DNA from: Phycicoccus avicenniae
Lineage (GTDB): Bacteria; Actinomycetota; Actinomycetes; Actinomycetales; Dermatophilaceae
NCBI RefSeq assembly: GCF_018139485.1
Contig: NZ_JAGSNF010000003.1
Span: 1-64,000 of the forward strand
DNA: 64,000 nt
Direction: 5' to 3'
Numbering within the stretch: the first letter of the stretch is position 1; every line of letters starts with the position of its first letter. Positions 1 to 10,816 of the stretch are shown here, piece by piece. Made by a program: the position numbers and the translations under genes. Below the pieces are notes generated by a model. That model ran no database searches and was not told the DNA's origin. It worked only from the letters and a program-made list of their open reading frames with translations.

Positions 1-1
1 G

Positions 2-43
2 ATCAGCATCCTGCAGGTTGCTGTCACCGAGGAGTCGTCCTGA
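2..43 (+). CDS. C-terminal tail of an upstream gene, possibly 50S ribosomal protein L20
   Basis: An open frame enters at the window edge and ends ISILQVAVTEESS followed by TGA. It stops two bases before the next start. In actinobacteria the gene directly before this type of TrmH methyltransferase is usually rplT, and a short hydrophobic-then-acidic tail would fit the end of L20. Thirteen residues are too few to prove the family, so the identity rests on synteny. Confidence 0.4.
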   Translation: MSILQVAVTEESS

Positions 44-45
44 CC

Positions 46-961
46 GTGTCCGAGGACCAGCCCACGCCCCGTCCCCCCCGGCCCCCCCCCCCCCCCCCCG
101 CACGGGGGCGGCCCCCCCCCCCCGCCGGCCCCCCCCCCCCCCCCCGGACCCCCACCCCCCCCCCGCGGCGCCCGGGGGCGGGGGGCGCCGGCCCCCCCCC
201 CTGGGGGGGGGGGCCCCCCCCCCCCCCCCCGCTTCGTCGTCGAGGGACCCCAGGGTGTCCGGGAGGCGGTGCGGCACGCCGCGCACCGCGTCCGCGACGT
301 CTACGTCACCGAGGAGGCCGCGGGTCGCTACGCCGCGGACATCCTGGAGCCTGCCCGCGACGCGGACCTGCGGGTGCAGCCGGTGTCCGCCGAGGTCCTC
401 GCGGCGATGGCCGACGCCGAGGCACCCCAGGGCGTGCTGGCCGTCGTCGACGACGACCCCGCGTCGCTCGACGACGTCCTCGCCCGAGGGCCGCGGCTGC
501 TCGTCCTGCTCACCCACGTGCGCGACCCCGGCAACGCGGGGACGGTCGTGCGCGGGGCCGACGCCGCGGGTGCCGACGCCGTCCTCGTGAGCGCGGCGTC
601 CGTCGACGTCCGCTCGCCGAAGGTCGTCCGCTCCAGCGCCGGCTCGATCTTCCACCTGCCGGTCGTCACCGGTCTCGACGTCGCCGCGAGCCTGGACCGG
701 CTGCGCTCGGCGGGGGTGCGCACCCTCGCGGCGGACGGGGCCGGGACGACCCTGCTGCCGCACGCCGACCTGTCCGGGCCGCACTGCTGGGTCATGGGCA
801 ACGAGGCGTGGGGCCTGCCCGAGGAGACCCGCGCGGCCTGCGACGACGTCGTCCGGGTCCCGATCCACGGGCTCGCCGAGTCGCTCAACCTCGCGATGGC
901 CGCGACGGTCTGCCTGTACACGTCGGCGGGCTTCCCCCGGACCGGTGGACCCGGCCGGTAA
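46..961 (+). CDS. TrmH/SpoU-family RNA 2'-O-methyltransferase with a corrupted 5' region
   Basis: SPOUT-class methyltransferase predicted to methylate a ribose 2'-OH of rRNA or tRNA using SAM. The substrate-binding domain begins around FVVEGPQGVREAVRHAA (from about 232). The three SPOUT motifs follow: NAGTVVRGADAAGADAVLV, VMGNEAWGLPEE and VPIHGLAESLNLAMAATVC, which form the trefoil-knot SAM site. The GTG at 46 starts VSEDQPTPRP, but that frame and the catalytic frame differ, and about 62-232 is nearly all C and G runs. The family normally has an ordinary Arg/Ala-rich linker of some 30-40 residues there. I infer one intact gene whose true sequence is not represented in this stretch. The nearest start wholly in the catalytic frame (269) would cut into the substrate-binding domain. 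Confidence 0.8.
62..232. other. Anomalous poly-C/poly-G stretch, probable sequencing or consensus artefact
   Basis: About 170 bases are almost only long C runs broken by short G runs, with A and T nearly absent. Nothing else in the window looks like this, although the whole is GC-rich. The stretch falls inside the N-terminal coding part of the TrmH gene and destroys its reading frame. It is best read as a polymerase or base-calling failure, or a badly polished segment, rather than real sequence. Confidence 0.75.
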
Positions 962-971
962 CGTCGCCGCC

Positions 972-2039
972 ATGGCCGAGGCGTTCAAGATCCCCGAGGA
1001 CCTCGCGGCGCACGGCTTGGAGTTCCTCCCGGACGGTCTCGTCGCGGCCATCGGCTCCTCCCGCACGGTGCGGTACATGAACTCCCGGGCCGAGCAGGTC
1101 ACCGGGCTCGCCGCCGCGGACGTCGTCGGACGTGACATCCGCGAGGCGCTACCGCTCCAGGACCTCACCGGCGACGACTGGTGGGACGTGAGCGACCCGT
1201 GGACGGGCCTCGAGACCCGCAGCGGGCACCGCGAGCGGCTCCTCGTGCTGCCCTCGGGCCGCGAGCTGCTCGTCACCGCGCACTACGTGCGCGACGGGCA
1301 CCTCGGTCCGGTCCGGGCCGTCGTCGTGGGCCTCCGCGACGCCGAGGCCCGGCGGCGGGCCGAGAAGGAGAGCGCCGCCCTGCTGTCGTCGGTCGCCCAC
1401 GAGCTGCGCTCGCCGCTCACCGGTGTCAAGGGGTTCTCCTCGACGCTGCTGCGCAACTGGGACCGGTTCACCGACGACCAGAAGCGCCTCATGCTCGAGA
1501 CGATCGAGGCCGACGCCGACCGGGTGACCCGCCTCATCACCGAGCTGCTCGACACCTCGCGCATCCAGGCCGGACGCCTCACCGTGCACGCCCAGCCCGT
1601 CGACGTCGTGCCGCGCCTCGAGGCCCAGGTCGAGCGCCGGGTGGCCTCCGGGGCCGACCGCGACCAGTTCGACGTCGAGGTCGAGGAGTCCGCCCGCACG
1701 ATGTGGGTCGACCCCGACCGGTTCGAGCAGGTGCTCGCCAACCTCGTCGAGAACGCGCTGCGGCACGGACGCGGCCGGGTGCACGTGGGCGTGCGCCGGG
1801 CGACGTGGGACGGGCCGGCGGCGACCGACCTCGTCGTCGCCGACGACGGCGACGGCATCGCCCCCCAGCACCGCGAGCTCGTCTTCAACCGCTTCTGGCA
1901 GGCCGGGGCGCGGCACGGGACGGGTCTCGGTCTCTACCTCGTCCGGGGCATGGTCGAGGCCCACGGCGGGGAGGTCGTCGCCGAGGAGTCGCCGTCGGGA
2001 GGGGCCCTGCTGCGGGCCACCTTCCCCGACGGCGACTGA
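972..2039 (+). CDS. Orphan PAS-domain sensor histidine kinase
   Basis: About 355 residues. An N-terminal PAS-like domain (about residues 15-125) is followed by HisKA with the phospho-acceptor His in SSVAHELRSPLTGVKGFSS and a HATPase_c domain with N box ANLVENALRHG, G1 VADDGDGI and G2 GTGLGLYLVRGMVEAHGG. No membrane segment is visible, so it should be a soluble kinase sensing an internal signal. No response regulator lies beside it. ATG 972 is preferred; an in-frame GTG at 945 lies further back inside the trmH end. The frame overlaps or abuts trmH, suggesting co-transcription. It converges on catalase with an 11-base gap. Confidence 0.88.
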   Translation: MAEAFKIPEDLAAHGLEFLPDGLVAAIGSSRTVRYMNSRAEQVTGLAAADVVGRDIREALPLQDLTGDDWWDVSDPWTGLETRSGHRERLLVLPSGRELLVTAHYVRDGHLGPVRAVVVGLRDAEARRRAEKESAALLSSVAHELRSPLTGVKGFSSTLLRNWDRFTDDQKRLMLETIEADADRVTRLITELLDTSRIQAGRLTVHAQPVDVVPRLEAQVERRVASGADRDQFDVEVEESARTMWVDPDRFEQVLANLVENALRHGRGRVHVGVRRATWDGPAATDLVVADDGDGIAPQHRELVFNRFWQAGARHGTGLGLYLVRGMVEAHGGEVVAEESPSGGALLRATFPDGD

Positions 2040-2050
2040 CCCGGCCGCCG

Positions 2051-3625
2051 TCAGGCGCGGTGCCCGGCCGGCTCCGGCAGGGGCTCGGTGACCTGCGCCT
2101 TGTCCTCGTCGGGCGCGCCCGGGATCGGGTCACCCTGACCGGCCCGGACGCGCTCCTCGATCCGGGCGCCGACGGTGGCGTCGACGTTCCTCCAGTAGAC
2201 GAACGCCCGCTCGAGCACGTCCTCGCGCACCCCGCCGAGAGCGCCGGCGACCGTCTCGACGAAGCGGTCGCGCTGGGCGTCGTCGAACACCTCGCGCACG
2301 AGCGCGCCGGCCTGGCCCCAGTCGTCGTCCTCCGGGTGCTTCGTGTACGCCTGACGGACGATCTCGCCGTCGGCCTCCCAGCCCTCGGCGACGGCACCCT
2401 GGAACTCGGAGTGCCCGCGGCCGTCGCTGTTCGGCACGTACGTCGGACCCCCCTTGACCTCGTAGTTCATCGGGCCGTCCCACACGTGATGGTTCGCCCG
2501 CTCCTCGACGGCCGGGACCGGACGGTTCACCGGGAGCATGTGGTGGTTGGTGCCCACCCGGGCCCGGTGGGCGTCGGCGTAGGAGAAGACCCGCGCGAGC
2601 AGCATCTTGTCGGGCGAGAAGCCGATGCCCGGCACGATGTTGCTCGGTGCGAAGGCCGCCTGCTCGATCTGCGCGAAGTGGTTGACGGGGTTCTCGTCGA
2701 GGGTGAACGTCCCGACCTTCACGAGCGGGTAGTCCTCGTGCGGCCACACCTTCGTGAGGTCGAAGGGGTTGAACCGGTAGGTCTTGGCGTCCTCGTACGG
2801 CATCGCCTGGAGGTACATCGTCCAGGACGGGTGGTCCCCGCTCTCGATGGCCTCGAAGAGGTCCCTGCGGTGGAAGTCCGCGTCCGCCCCGGACAGCCGC
2901 TCGGCCTCCTCGTTCGTGAGGTTCTCGACGCCCTGGTCGCTGTGGAAGTGGAACTTCACCCAGAACCGCTCGCCGGCGGCGTTGCTCGTCATGTAGGTGT
3001 GCGAGCCGTAGCCGTTCATGAACCGCCAGGAGCGCGGCAGGCCCCGGTCGCCCATGAGGTAGGTGACCTGGTGGGCCGACTCGGGGGAGTTCGTCCAGAA
3101 GTCCCACTGCATCGTCCCGTCCCGCAGGCCCGACGCGGCGAGCCGCTTCTGGCTGCGGATGAAGTGCGGGAACTTCATCGGGTCGCGGACGAAGAAGACC
3201 GGCGTGTTGTTGCCGACCATGTCCCAGTTGCCCTCGTCGGTGTAGAAGCGCAGCGCGAAGCCGCGCACGTCGCGCCACGTGTCCGGGGAGCCGAGCTCAC
3301 CGGCGACGGTCGAGAACCGGGCGGCCGTGCGCACGCTGGCTCCCTGCTGGAGCACCGAGGCCTTCGTGTACCGCGACACGTCCTCGGTGCACTCGAAGCG
3401 TCCGAAGGCGCCCGAGCCCTTGGCGTGCGGCTTGCGCTCCGGGATGTTCTCGCGGTTGAAGTGCGCGAGCGTGTCGAGGAGGTGGACGTCGTGCAGCAGC
3501 AGCGGGCCGTCGGGGGACAGGCTCAGGCTGTGCTCGTCGCTCTCGGCAGGGGCGCCGTTGGCCATGGTGGAGCCGGTCGGGGTGCCCAGGGTGCTCGGGT
3601 CGGCGTAGGGGTCCTGCGGGGTCAT
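2051..3625 (-). CDS. katA: Heme catalase
   Basis: Monofunctional catalase, 524 residues, dismutating H2O2 to water and oxygen. Seen: [17 protein letters not shown] with the distal His, [20 protein letters not shown], the distal-pocket Asn region [17 protein letters not shown], and [16 protein letters not shown] with the proximal heme-ligand Tyr. The length fits a small-subunit catalase rather than the HPII type, which carries an extra C-terminal domain. ATG at 3625 is preceded by a GGAG Shine-Dalgarno sequence 5-7 bases upstream. It is divergent from the MFS gene, and the shared region contains a 21-base dyad (3713-3733) that could serve as an operator. The gene symbol is by family only; it could equally be named katE in some annotations. 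Confidence 0.95.
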   Translation of the reverse strand: MTPQDPYADPSTLGTPTGSTMANGAPAESDEHSLSLSPDGPLLLHDVHLLDTLAHFNRENIPERKPHAKGSGAFGRFECTEDVSRYTKASVLQQGASVRTAARFSTVAGELGSPDTWRDVRGFALRFYTDEGNWDMVGNNTPVFFVRDPMKFPHFIRSQKRLAASGLRDGTMQWDFWTNSPESAHQVTYLMGDRGLPRSWRFMNGYGSHTYMTSNAAGERFWVKFHFHSDQGVENLTNEEAERLSGADADFHRRDLFEAIESGDHPSWTMYLQAMPYEDAKTYRFNPFDLTKVWPHEDYPLVKVGTFTLDENPVNHFAQIEQAAFAPSNIVPGIGFSPDKMLLARVFSYADAHRARVGTNHHMLPVNRPVPAVEERANHHVWDGPMNYEVKGGPTYVPNSDGRGHSEFQGAVAEGWEADGEIVRQAYTKHPEDDDWGQAGALVREVFDDAQRDRFVETVAGALGGVREDVLERAFVYWRNVDATVGARIEERVRAGQGDPIPGAPDEDKAQVTEPLPEPAGHRA

Positions 3626-3712
3626 CGACTCTCCTTCACTCGGTGCGGTCCCTCCTGCTCGACGGTACCCGTGCCGGTCGCGGCCGAAACCGGGCCGGTC
3701 GGCGTTCCGGTG

Positions 3713-3733
3713 CCGACGAATTCGGCTCGTCGG
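3713..3733. promoter_or_regulatory. Candidate operator dyad between catalase and MFS gene
   Basis: CCGACGA, a 7-base spacer, then TCGTCGG: a perfect 7+7 inverted repeat with a centre AATTCGGC that is AT-richer than its surroundings. It lies between the divergent catalase and MFS starts. A dimeric regulator, for instance a Fur/PerR-like or TetR/MarR-type protein, is a plausible ligand, but no regulator gene is adjacent and no family consensus is matched exactly. Confidence 0.35.
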
Positions 3734-3769
3734 ATGGCAGGGCCGCGCGTGCAGTGTCAGAGTGTCCCG

Positions 3770-4993
3770 GTGTCCGCCCTGAGCCTCGAGCCGTACCGCC
3801 ACGTGCTGGCGCGTCCGGCGCTGCGCCGGGCGCTCGTGCTCGGCGTCGTCGTGCGGCTGCCGGTCTTCGCGACGGGGGTCATCGTGACGATCCACGTCGT
3901 CACGGAACTCGGCCGCTCCTACGCCGAGGCGGGCGTCGTCGGGGCGGCGGCCACGCTGTCGATGGCGGTGAGCGCCCCGTGGCGCGGACGGCTCCTGGAC
4001 CGGTACGGGCTGCGCCGGGTCGTCGGTCCCTCGATCGTCGTCTCCGGCGTGTGCTGGGCGGTCGCCCCGTGGGCGCCCTACTGGGCGTTGCTCGTCCTCG
4101 TCACCGTCGCGGGTCTCTTCCTCGTGCCGATCTTCTCCCTCGTCCGGCAGGCGATCATCGCCGCCTCCGCCCCCGAGCAGCGACGGACCGCGATCTCCCT
4201 CGACACCTCGCTGCTCGAGGTCTCGTTCATGATCGCCCCGGCCGTCGCCGTCGCCGCGGCCACCCAGTGGGGGACGACATGGGTGATCTTCGTCAACCAG
4301 ATGCTCGGCGTCGCCGCGGGCCTCGCCGTGTGGGTGCTCGACCCGCCGCTCCGTGGCGAGCAGGAGGCGGGTCACGGCCGCTCGTCGTTGCCGTGGCAGG
4401 CCTGGGTCCGGGGGCCGTTCGTCGTCGCCTGCTCGGTCGCCGCCGTCGCGACGGTCGTCCTCGCGGGGTCGGACATCTCCTTCATCGCGACGATGCGCGA
4501 CCTCGACAGCCTCGCGTCGGTCGGCATCGTGCTCGCCGTGTGGGGCCTGGGCTCCCTCGTCGGGGGCCTCGTCTACGGGGCGGCCTCGCACGAGGTCCCC
4601 TCACGCTGGCTGCTCGTCGGCCTCGCGGTGACGGCGGCCCCGATGGCCCTCGCGACCTCGGTGTGGACGCTCTGCGCGCTCGCGTTCGTCGCCGGGCTGC
4701 TGTGCGCGCCCACGATCGCCGCGACCGTCGACGAGATCTCCCGGATGGTCCCGGCCGAACGCCGCGGCGAGGCGATGGGCTGGCACGGCGGCTCGATGAC
4801 CGTCGGCGGTGCGCTCGGTGCGCCGTTCGCGGGGGCCGCGCTCGACCGGTTCGGGGTGGGCAGCGGCTTCCTCGCCGTCGCCGCCGTCGGGCTGGTCATC
4901 GGGCTCGCCGCGCAGCTCGCGCCGCGGGTCAGGGCCGAGGCCGTCGAGGAGACCGCGGACGCCGCGCCGGGCGCCCACCGAGGAGCGCCGTGA
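3770..4993 (+). CDS. Major facilitator superfamily transporter
   Basis: About 407 residues with some 12 hydrophobic segments, e.g. [20 protein letters not shown] near the N-terminus. Between segments 2 and 3 is the basic MFS loop [14 protein letters not shown] (family pattern G-x3-D-R-x-G-R-R), which is repeated more weakly in the second half ([12 protein letters not shown]). It is likely a proton-coupled efflux permease in the cytoplasmic membrane; the substrate cannot be told. GTG 3770 is chosen because the hydrophobic protein begins soon after it; in-frame starts at 3749 and 3734 would add residues with no recognisable feature. It is divergent from catalase. Confidence 0.85.
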   Translation: MSALSLEPYRHVLARPALRRALVLGVVVRLPVFATGVIVTIHVVTELGRSYAEAGVVGAAATLSMAVSAPWRGRLLDRYGLRRVVGPSIVVSGVCWAVAPWAPYWALLVLVTVAGLFLVPIFSLVRQAIIAASAPEQRRTAISLDTSLLEVSFMIAPAVAVAAATQWGTTWVIFVNQMLGVAAGLAVWVLDPPLRGEQEAGHGRSSLPWQAWVRGPFVVACSVAAVATVVLAGSDISFIATMRDLDSLASVGIVLAVWGLGSLVGGLVYGAASHEVPSRWLLVGLAVTAAPMALATSVWTLCALAFVAGLLCAPTIAATVDEISRMVPAERRGEAMGWHGGSMTVGGALGAPFAGAALDRFGVGSGFLAVAAVGLVIGLAAQLAPRVRAEAVEETADAAPGAHRGAP

Positions 4994-5000
4994 CCTCCGC

Positions 5001-5006
5001 TATCGT
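5001..5006 (+). promoter_or_regulatory. -10 element of the small ORF before pheS
   Basis: TATCGT, with the GTG of a 19-codon ORF starting 8 bases downstream (5014). The same hexamer and spacing occur before pyrG (45205). This predicts a leaderless transcript beginning at or next to the GTG. No clear -35 hexamer is seen. Confidence 0.45.
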
Positions 5007-5013
5007 GGACGGC

Positions 5014-5073
5014 GTGAGCTGCTGCGACCGCCGATTTACCGGGCCCTCGGGCCCGACGTGTCGCGCGCACTGA
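5014..5073 (+). CDS. Possible leaderless small ORF (19 residues) upstream of pheST
   Basis: GTG start, product VSCCDRRFTGPSGPTCRAH, TGA stop. It has three Cys, including a CC pair, and one Phe encoded by TTT, a codon that is rare in this GC-rich DNA. A -10 TATCGT lies 7 bases before the start. Inside the ORF is a hairpin CGGGCC-ctc-GGCCCG (5040-5054), and 13 bases after the stop is a long hairpin (5086-5112). The layout resembles a leader-peptide attenuator, but pheS seems to have its own promoter after the hairpin (TAGACT 5160-5165). It may instead be a free-standing peptide or non-coding RNA. Translation is not demonstrated. Confidence 0.35.
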   Translation: MSCCDRRFTGPSGPTCRAH

Positions 5074-5085
5074 GCGCAGCACCTC

Positions 5086-6294
<1,209 letters not shown>

Positions 6295-6295
<1 letters not shown>

Positions 6296-8841
6296 TGCGG
6301 GCACCCATCGACTGGCTCCGCGACCACGTCGCCGTCCCCGAGGGCGCCGGCGCGGCCGAGGTCGCCGCGGCCCTGGTGTCCGTCGGGCTCGAGGAGGAGG
6401 CGCTGCACACCGGGGGAGTCAGCGGCCCCCTCGTCGTCGGCCGCGTCCTCTCCCTCGAGAAGGAGCCGCAGAAGAACGGGAAGACCGTGAACTGGTGCCA
6501 GGTCGACGTCGGCGACGTGAACGGCACCGGTGAGCCCCAGGGCATCGTCTGCGGGGCCCACAACTTCCACGAGGGCGACCTCGTCGTCGCGATCCTCCCG
6601 GGCGGGTCGGTCACGACGCCGCAGGGTCCGATGGAGGTCTCGGCCCGCAAGACCTACGGCCACGTCTCGGCCGGGATGATCTGCTCCGCCCGCGAGCTCG
6701 GGATCGGTGAGGACCACGACGGCATCCTCGTCCTCACCGACTGGTTCGCCGGCGACGCGGCGATGCTCGACCGGCTCGTCCCGGGCGCCGACGCGATCCC
6801 GCTGCTCGGACTGGACCGCGAGACCGTCGAGGTCAACGTCACCCCCGACCGCGGCTACTGCTTCTCCGTCCGGGGCGTCGCCCGGGAGTACGGGCACGCC
6901 ACGGGGGCGGCCTTCACGGACCCCGCGACGGCGCTCGCGGCCGCGGCCCCGGCCGCCACCGACGACGGCGTCCCGGTCGAGCTCACCGACGACGCCCCGA
7001 TCCGTGGGCGGGCCGGTTGCGACCGCTACGTCGCCCGGGTCGTCCGCGGCATCGACGTCACCGCTCCCACCCCGTCGTGGATGAAGGTGCGGCTCACCGA
7101 GGCCGGGATGCGGCCGATCTCGCTCGCCGTCGACGTGACGAACTACGTCATGCTCGACCTCGGCCAGCCCTTGCACGCCTTCGACCTCGACCGGCTCGGC
7201 GAGCGGGTCGTCGTGCGCCGCGCCCGGGCGGGGGAGCGGCTCACGACCCTCGACGACGTCGAGCGCACCCTCGACCCCGAGGACCTGCTCGTCACCGACG
7301 GCGGTGAGACCCCGCTCGCCATCGCCGGCGTCATGGGCGGGGCCTCGAGCGAGGTCGGCCCCGGGACGACGGACGTGCTCCTCGAGGCGGCGCACTTCGA
7401 CCCCGTGACCGTCGCCCGGTCGGCCCGCCGGCACCGGCTGCCGTCGGAGGCCTCCCGCCGCTTCGAGCGCGGCGTCGACCCGCTCCTCGCGCCCGCCGCG
7501 GCCCAGCTGGCCGTCGACCTGCTCGTCCGGCTCGGCGGGGGCACGGCCGACCCGGCCGTCACCGACGTCGGCACGCCGGCCCCGGCGCCCGTCGTCACGA
7601 TGGACCCCGGCTTCCCCGCCCGGATCGTCGGGGTCGAGTACCCGGCGCAGGAGGTCGTCGCCGTCCTCGAGCAGATCGGCTGCACCGTCGACGCGGGCGA
7701 GGGCCCCCTCGCGGTGACCCCGCCGTCGTGGCGTCCGGACCTGCGCACGGCCGAGGACCTCGTCGAGGAGGTCGCCCGGATCCACGGCTACGACCGCATC
7801 CCGTCGGTCCTGCCGGTCCCGCCGGGCGGGTCGGGCCTCACGCACGGCCAGCGGGTGCGGCGCACCGTCGCCGACCTCCTCGCCGCCCAGGGTCTCTCCG
7901 AGGTCTGGGAGGCACCGTTCGTCGGCCCGGACCGGCTCGCCGACCTCGGTCTCGACGTCGCGGCCGAGACCGCGCGCACCGTGCGGATCGCGAACCCGCT
8001 CTCGGACGAGGCGCCGCTCATGCGCACGAGCCTGCTCTCGACGATGGTCGACGCGGTCCGCCGCAACGTCTCCCGCGGGGCGAAGGACGTCGCCCTCTTC
8101 GAGGTCGGCCTCGTCACCGACCTCGCGGGGGAGCAGCGCCCCGCCCCGACGGTCGACGTCGGGGTGCTCCCGGACGACGACGTCCTCGCCGCTATCCGTG
8201 CCGCCGTGCCCGACCAGCCGCGACACGTCGCGCTGCTCCTCGCCGGCGACCGGGACCGGGCCGGCTGGTGGGGCCCGGGCCGTCGGGCCGACCTCACCGA
8301 CGTCCTCGAGCTCGTCCGTGCCCTCGGTGAGGCGCTCGCGGTCGACCTCGTGACGTCGGCCGACGCGGTCGCCCCGTGGCACCCCGGCCGCTGCGCCCGG
8401 GTCTCCCTCGCCGACGGCACGCCCGTCGGTCACGTCGGCGAGCTGCACCCGAAGGTCGTGCAGCGGCTCGGCCTGCCCGAGCGCACCGTCGGTGGCGAGC
8501 TCGACCTCGACGTCCTCACTCGGGCCGCCGAGGCCACCGTCCGAGCCCACACCCTCGCGACGTACCCGATGGCCCAGAGCGACGTCGCCCTCGTCGTCGA
8601 CCGCTCCGTCCCGGCCGCGACGCTGGAGGAGGTCCTGCGCTCCGGCGGCGGTGACCTGCTCGAGGACGTCCGTCTCTTCGACGTCTACGAGGGGGACCAG
8701 GTGGGACCGGGCAAGCGCTCGCTCGCCTACCGGCTCACCTTCCGCTCCGCGGACCGGACGATGACGACGGAGGAGGTCTCGGGCCTGCGGGACGCCGCCG
8801 TCGCCGCGGCGGCGTCGGCACACGGCGCGGTGCAGCGGTGA
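6295..8841 (+). CDS. pheT: Phenylalanyl-tRNA synthetase beta subunit
   Basis: 848 residues, the usual bacterial length. Order of domains: N-terminal OB-fold tRNA-binding domain (about 45-155, GPLVVGRVLSLEKEPQ, ICSARELGIGEDHDGI), the B3/B4 editing domain (about 215-400, MRPISLAVDVTNYVMLDLGQ), B5 (about 410-480), a catalytic-like core, and a C-terminal ferredoxin-fold anticodon-binding domain (YPMAQSDVALVVDRSVPA). It forms the PheRS tetramer with PheS and edits Tyr-tRNA-Phe. Its GTGA end overlaps the next gene. Confidence 0.97.
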
Positions 8842-9653
8842 GCGACGGCATCGACGAGCCCGTCGACGACGACGGCGACGTGACGCCCCCGCCGGACACC
8901 GACGCGCGGGCCGGTCGCGGCGGTCATCTCGTCGCCGTCGTCACCGGCGCCTCCCGGGGGATCGGGCGGCACGTGGCCCACGCCCTCGAGGACGCCGGAT
9001 GGGTCGTCGAGCGCGGCTCCTCGACCGTCGCCCCGGTGAGCGACCGGGCCGCGGTCACGGCGTGGGTCGAGGAGGTCGTCGAGCGGCAGGGCCGGATCGA
9101 CCTGCTCGTCAACAACGCCGGGGTCATGGACGCCGAGGTCGACCTCCTCGCCTCCGACCCCGACGCGTGGTGGCACCAGCAGGAGGTCAACGTGCTCGGC
9201 CCGTACCTCATGACGTGGCTCGTCGCGCCGCACATGGCCGCCGCGGGCGGCGGGCGCGTCGTCAACGTCAACTCCGGCGTCGCGCGCCGGGCCGGGGAGG
9301 TCTCGACCGGGTACCACGTGAGCAAGACGGCGCTGGCCCGGATCACCGGCTCGACCCACCTCGCGGGCCTGGACCGCGGCATCCGTGCCTTCGACCTCAT
9401 GCCCGGCGTCGTCCGCACGGACATGACCGAGGCGATGGAGGCGCACGCCGACCGGACCGAGTGGACCTCCCCGGAGGAGGTGACGACGCTCGTGCTCGCC
9501 CTCGCGTCGGGCGAGCTCGACGCGTTCTCCGGCCGCTTCCTGCGGGCCGGCGTCGACACCGTCGACTCGCTCCGGGCGATGGCGGCGCGAGGGCTGGAGT
9601 CCGGGGAGCGCACCCTCGACCTCGTCCTGCGCGACGACGACCCGCTCGCCTGA
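8838..9653 (+). CDS. Short-chain dehydrogenase/reductase
   Basis: 271 residues. Rossmann fold with the nucleotide motif TGASRGIG (about residue 39), NNAG (about 92), a Ser in NVNSGVARR and the catalytic YHVSK (about 155). The first 33 residues are acidic and low in structure. The substrate is unknown. The GTG start overlaps the pheT stop by 4 bases (GTGA), so it should be made from the pheST transcript, though no functional link to tRNA charging is apparent. A hairpin follows at 9655-9701. Confidence 0.88.
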   Translation: MSDGIDEPVDDDGDVTPPPDTDARAGRGGHLVAVVTGASRGIGRHVAHALEDAGWVVERGSSTVAPVSDRAAVTAWVEEVVERQGRIDLLVNNAGVMDAEVDLLASDPDAWWHQQEVNVLGPYLMTWLVAPHMAAAGGGRVVNVNSGVARRAGEVSTGYHVSKTALARITGSTHLAGLDRGIRAFDLMPGVVRTDMTEAMEAHADRTEWTSPEEVTTLVLALASGELDAFSGRFLRAGVDTVDSLRAMAARGLESGERTLDLVLRDDDPLA

Positions 9654-9654
9654 C

Positions 9655-9701
9655 GGGGACCACGGGCCGCCGACGGTGCCGGGGCCGGACCCGTGGACCC
9701 C
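9655..9701 (+). terminator. Hairpin terminator after pheST-SDR
   Basis: GGGGACCACGGG pairs with CCCGTGGACCCC (12 positions, one A:A mismatch) around a GC-rich 23-base loop that can fold further. It starts two bases after the SDR stop and precedes the arginine operon promoter, so it separates the two units. There is no T run. Confidence 0.55.
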
Positions 9702-9748
9702 GGTACGATGGGATTCCGGGGTCGGGACGCGGGGCCGCGTGCATGAAG

Positions 9749-9770
9749 ATGAATACTTCTGTATAGTCAT
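9749..9770 (+). promoter_or_regulatory. ArgR-type operator overlapping the argC promoter
   Basis: ATGAATACTTCTGTATAGTCAT is an imperfect dyad (ATGAATAC against ATGACTAT on the other strand) in an abruptly AT-rich patch. It resembles the bacterial ARG box built on TGAAT-like half-sites. It contains TATAGT (9762-9767), a good -10 hexamer 8 bases before the argC ATG, so ArgR-arginine bound here would block RNA polymerase directly. A second possible -10, TACGAT, lies upstream at 9704-9709. argR is in the same operon, giving a feedback loop. Confidence 0.75.
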
Positions 9771-9775
9771 GCGCC

Positions 9776-10816
9776 ATGCAGAGAGTCGCCGTCGCCGGAG
9801 CCAGCGGGTACGCCGGGGGAGAGGTGCTCCGCCTCCTCCTCGCCCACCCCGACCTCGAGGTCGGAGCGGTCACCGCCGGGGGCAACGCCGGCCAGCCGCT
9901 CGGCTCGATCCACCCCCACCTCACCCCGCTCGCGGACCGCGTCCTCGAGGAGACGACCGTCGAGGTCCTCTCCGACCACGACGCCGTCGTCCTCGCCCTC
10001 CCGCACGGTCACTCCGCGGCGATCGCCGAGCAGCTCGGTGACGACGTCGTCGTCGTCGACTGCGGCGCCGACTTCCGGCTGCGCGACGCGCAGGCGTGGA
10101 CGACCTTCTACGACACCCCGCACGCCGGGTCCTGGCCGTACGGGATGCCCGAGCTGCCGACCGACGGCGGCAAGCAGCGCGACGCCCTCGTCGGGGCCAC
10201 CCGCATCGCCGTGCCGGGCTGCTACCCGACGGCCGTGTCCCTCGCCCTGGCCCCCGGCCTCGCCGGCGGGGTCGTCGACCCGGGCGACATCACCGTCGTC
10301 GCCGCGTCCGGCACGTCCGGCGCCGGCAAGTCGCTCAAGCCGCACCTCCTCGGCTCCGAGGTCATGGGATCGATGAGCCCGTACGGCGTCGGTGGCGTCC
10401 ATCGGCACACCCCGGAGATCGAGCAGAACCTCTCCGCGTGCGGCGCGGGCCCGGTCGTCGTCTCGTTCACCCCCACCCTCGCCCCGATGCCCCGCGGCAT
10501 CCTCGCGACCGGCACGGCGACCGTCGCCGAAGGCGCGACCGCCGCGGAGGTCCGCGCCGCGTGGGAGACCGCCTACCAGGACGAGCCGTTCGTCCACCTC
10601 CTCCCCGAGGGCCGGTGGCCGAGCACGAGCAGCGTCGTCGGGAGCAACTGCGTCCACCTCCAGGTCACCCTCGACGACCGGGTCGGCCGGGTCGTCGTCG
10701 TCGCGGCCGTCGACAACCTCACGAAGGGCACCGGCGGCGCGGCCGTCCAGTGCCTCAACCTCGCCCTCGGCCTCCCCGAGACCACCGGGCTGCCGCTCGC
10801 CGGGATCGCGCCGTGA
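9776..10816 (+). CDS. argC: N-acetyl-gamma-glutamyl-phosphate reductase
   Basis: 346 residues. NADPH-dependent reduction of N-acetylglutamyl phosphate, the third step of arginine synthesis. N-terminal Rossmann motif [19 protein letters not shown], catalytic Cys in AVPGCYPTA, and the dimerisation-domain motif [16 protein letters not shown]. First gene of the operon and probably leaderless: the -10 TATAGT ends 8 bases before the ATG and no Shine-Dalgarno sequence is present. The stop overlaps the next GTG (GTGA). Confidence 0.97.
   Translation: MQRVAVAGASGYAGGEVLRLLLAHPDLEVGAVTAGGNAGQPLGSIHPHLTPLADRVLEETTVEVLSDHDAVVLALPHGHSAAIAEQLGDDVVVVDCGADFRLRDAQAWTTFYDTPHAGSWPYGMPELPTDGGKQRDALVGATRIAVPGCYPTAVSLALAPGLAGGVVDPGDITVVAASGTSGAGKSLKPHLLGSEVMGSMSPYGVGGVHRHTPEIEQNLSACGAGPVVVSFTPTLAPMPRGILATGTATVAEGATAAEVRAAWETAYQDEPFVHLLPEGRWPSTSSVVGSNCVHLQVTLDDRVGRVVVVAAVDNLTKGTGGAAVQCLNLALGLPETTGLPLAGIAP

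Noticed and set aside
46-1080. Long Pro/Arg-rich frame through the poly-C block
   Set aside because: Its proline runs are just C homopolymers, and the frame leaves the conserved TrmH motifs, which lie in another frame.
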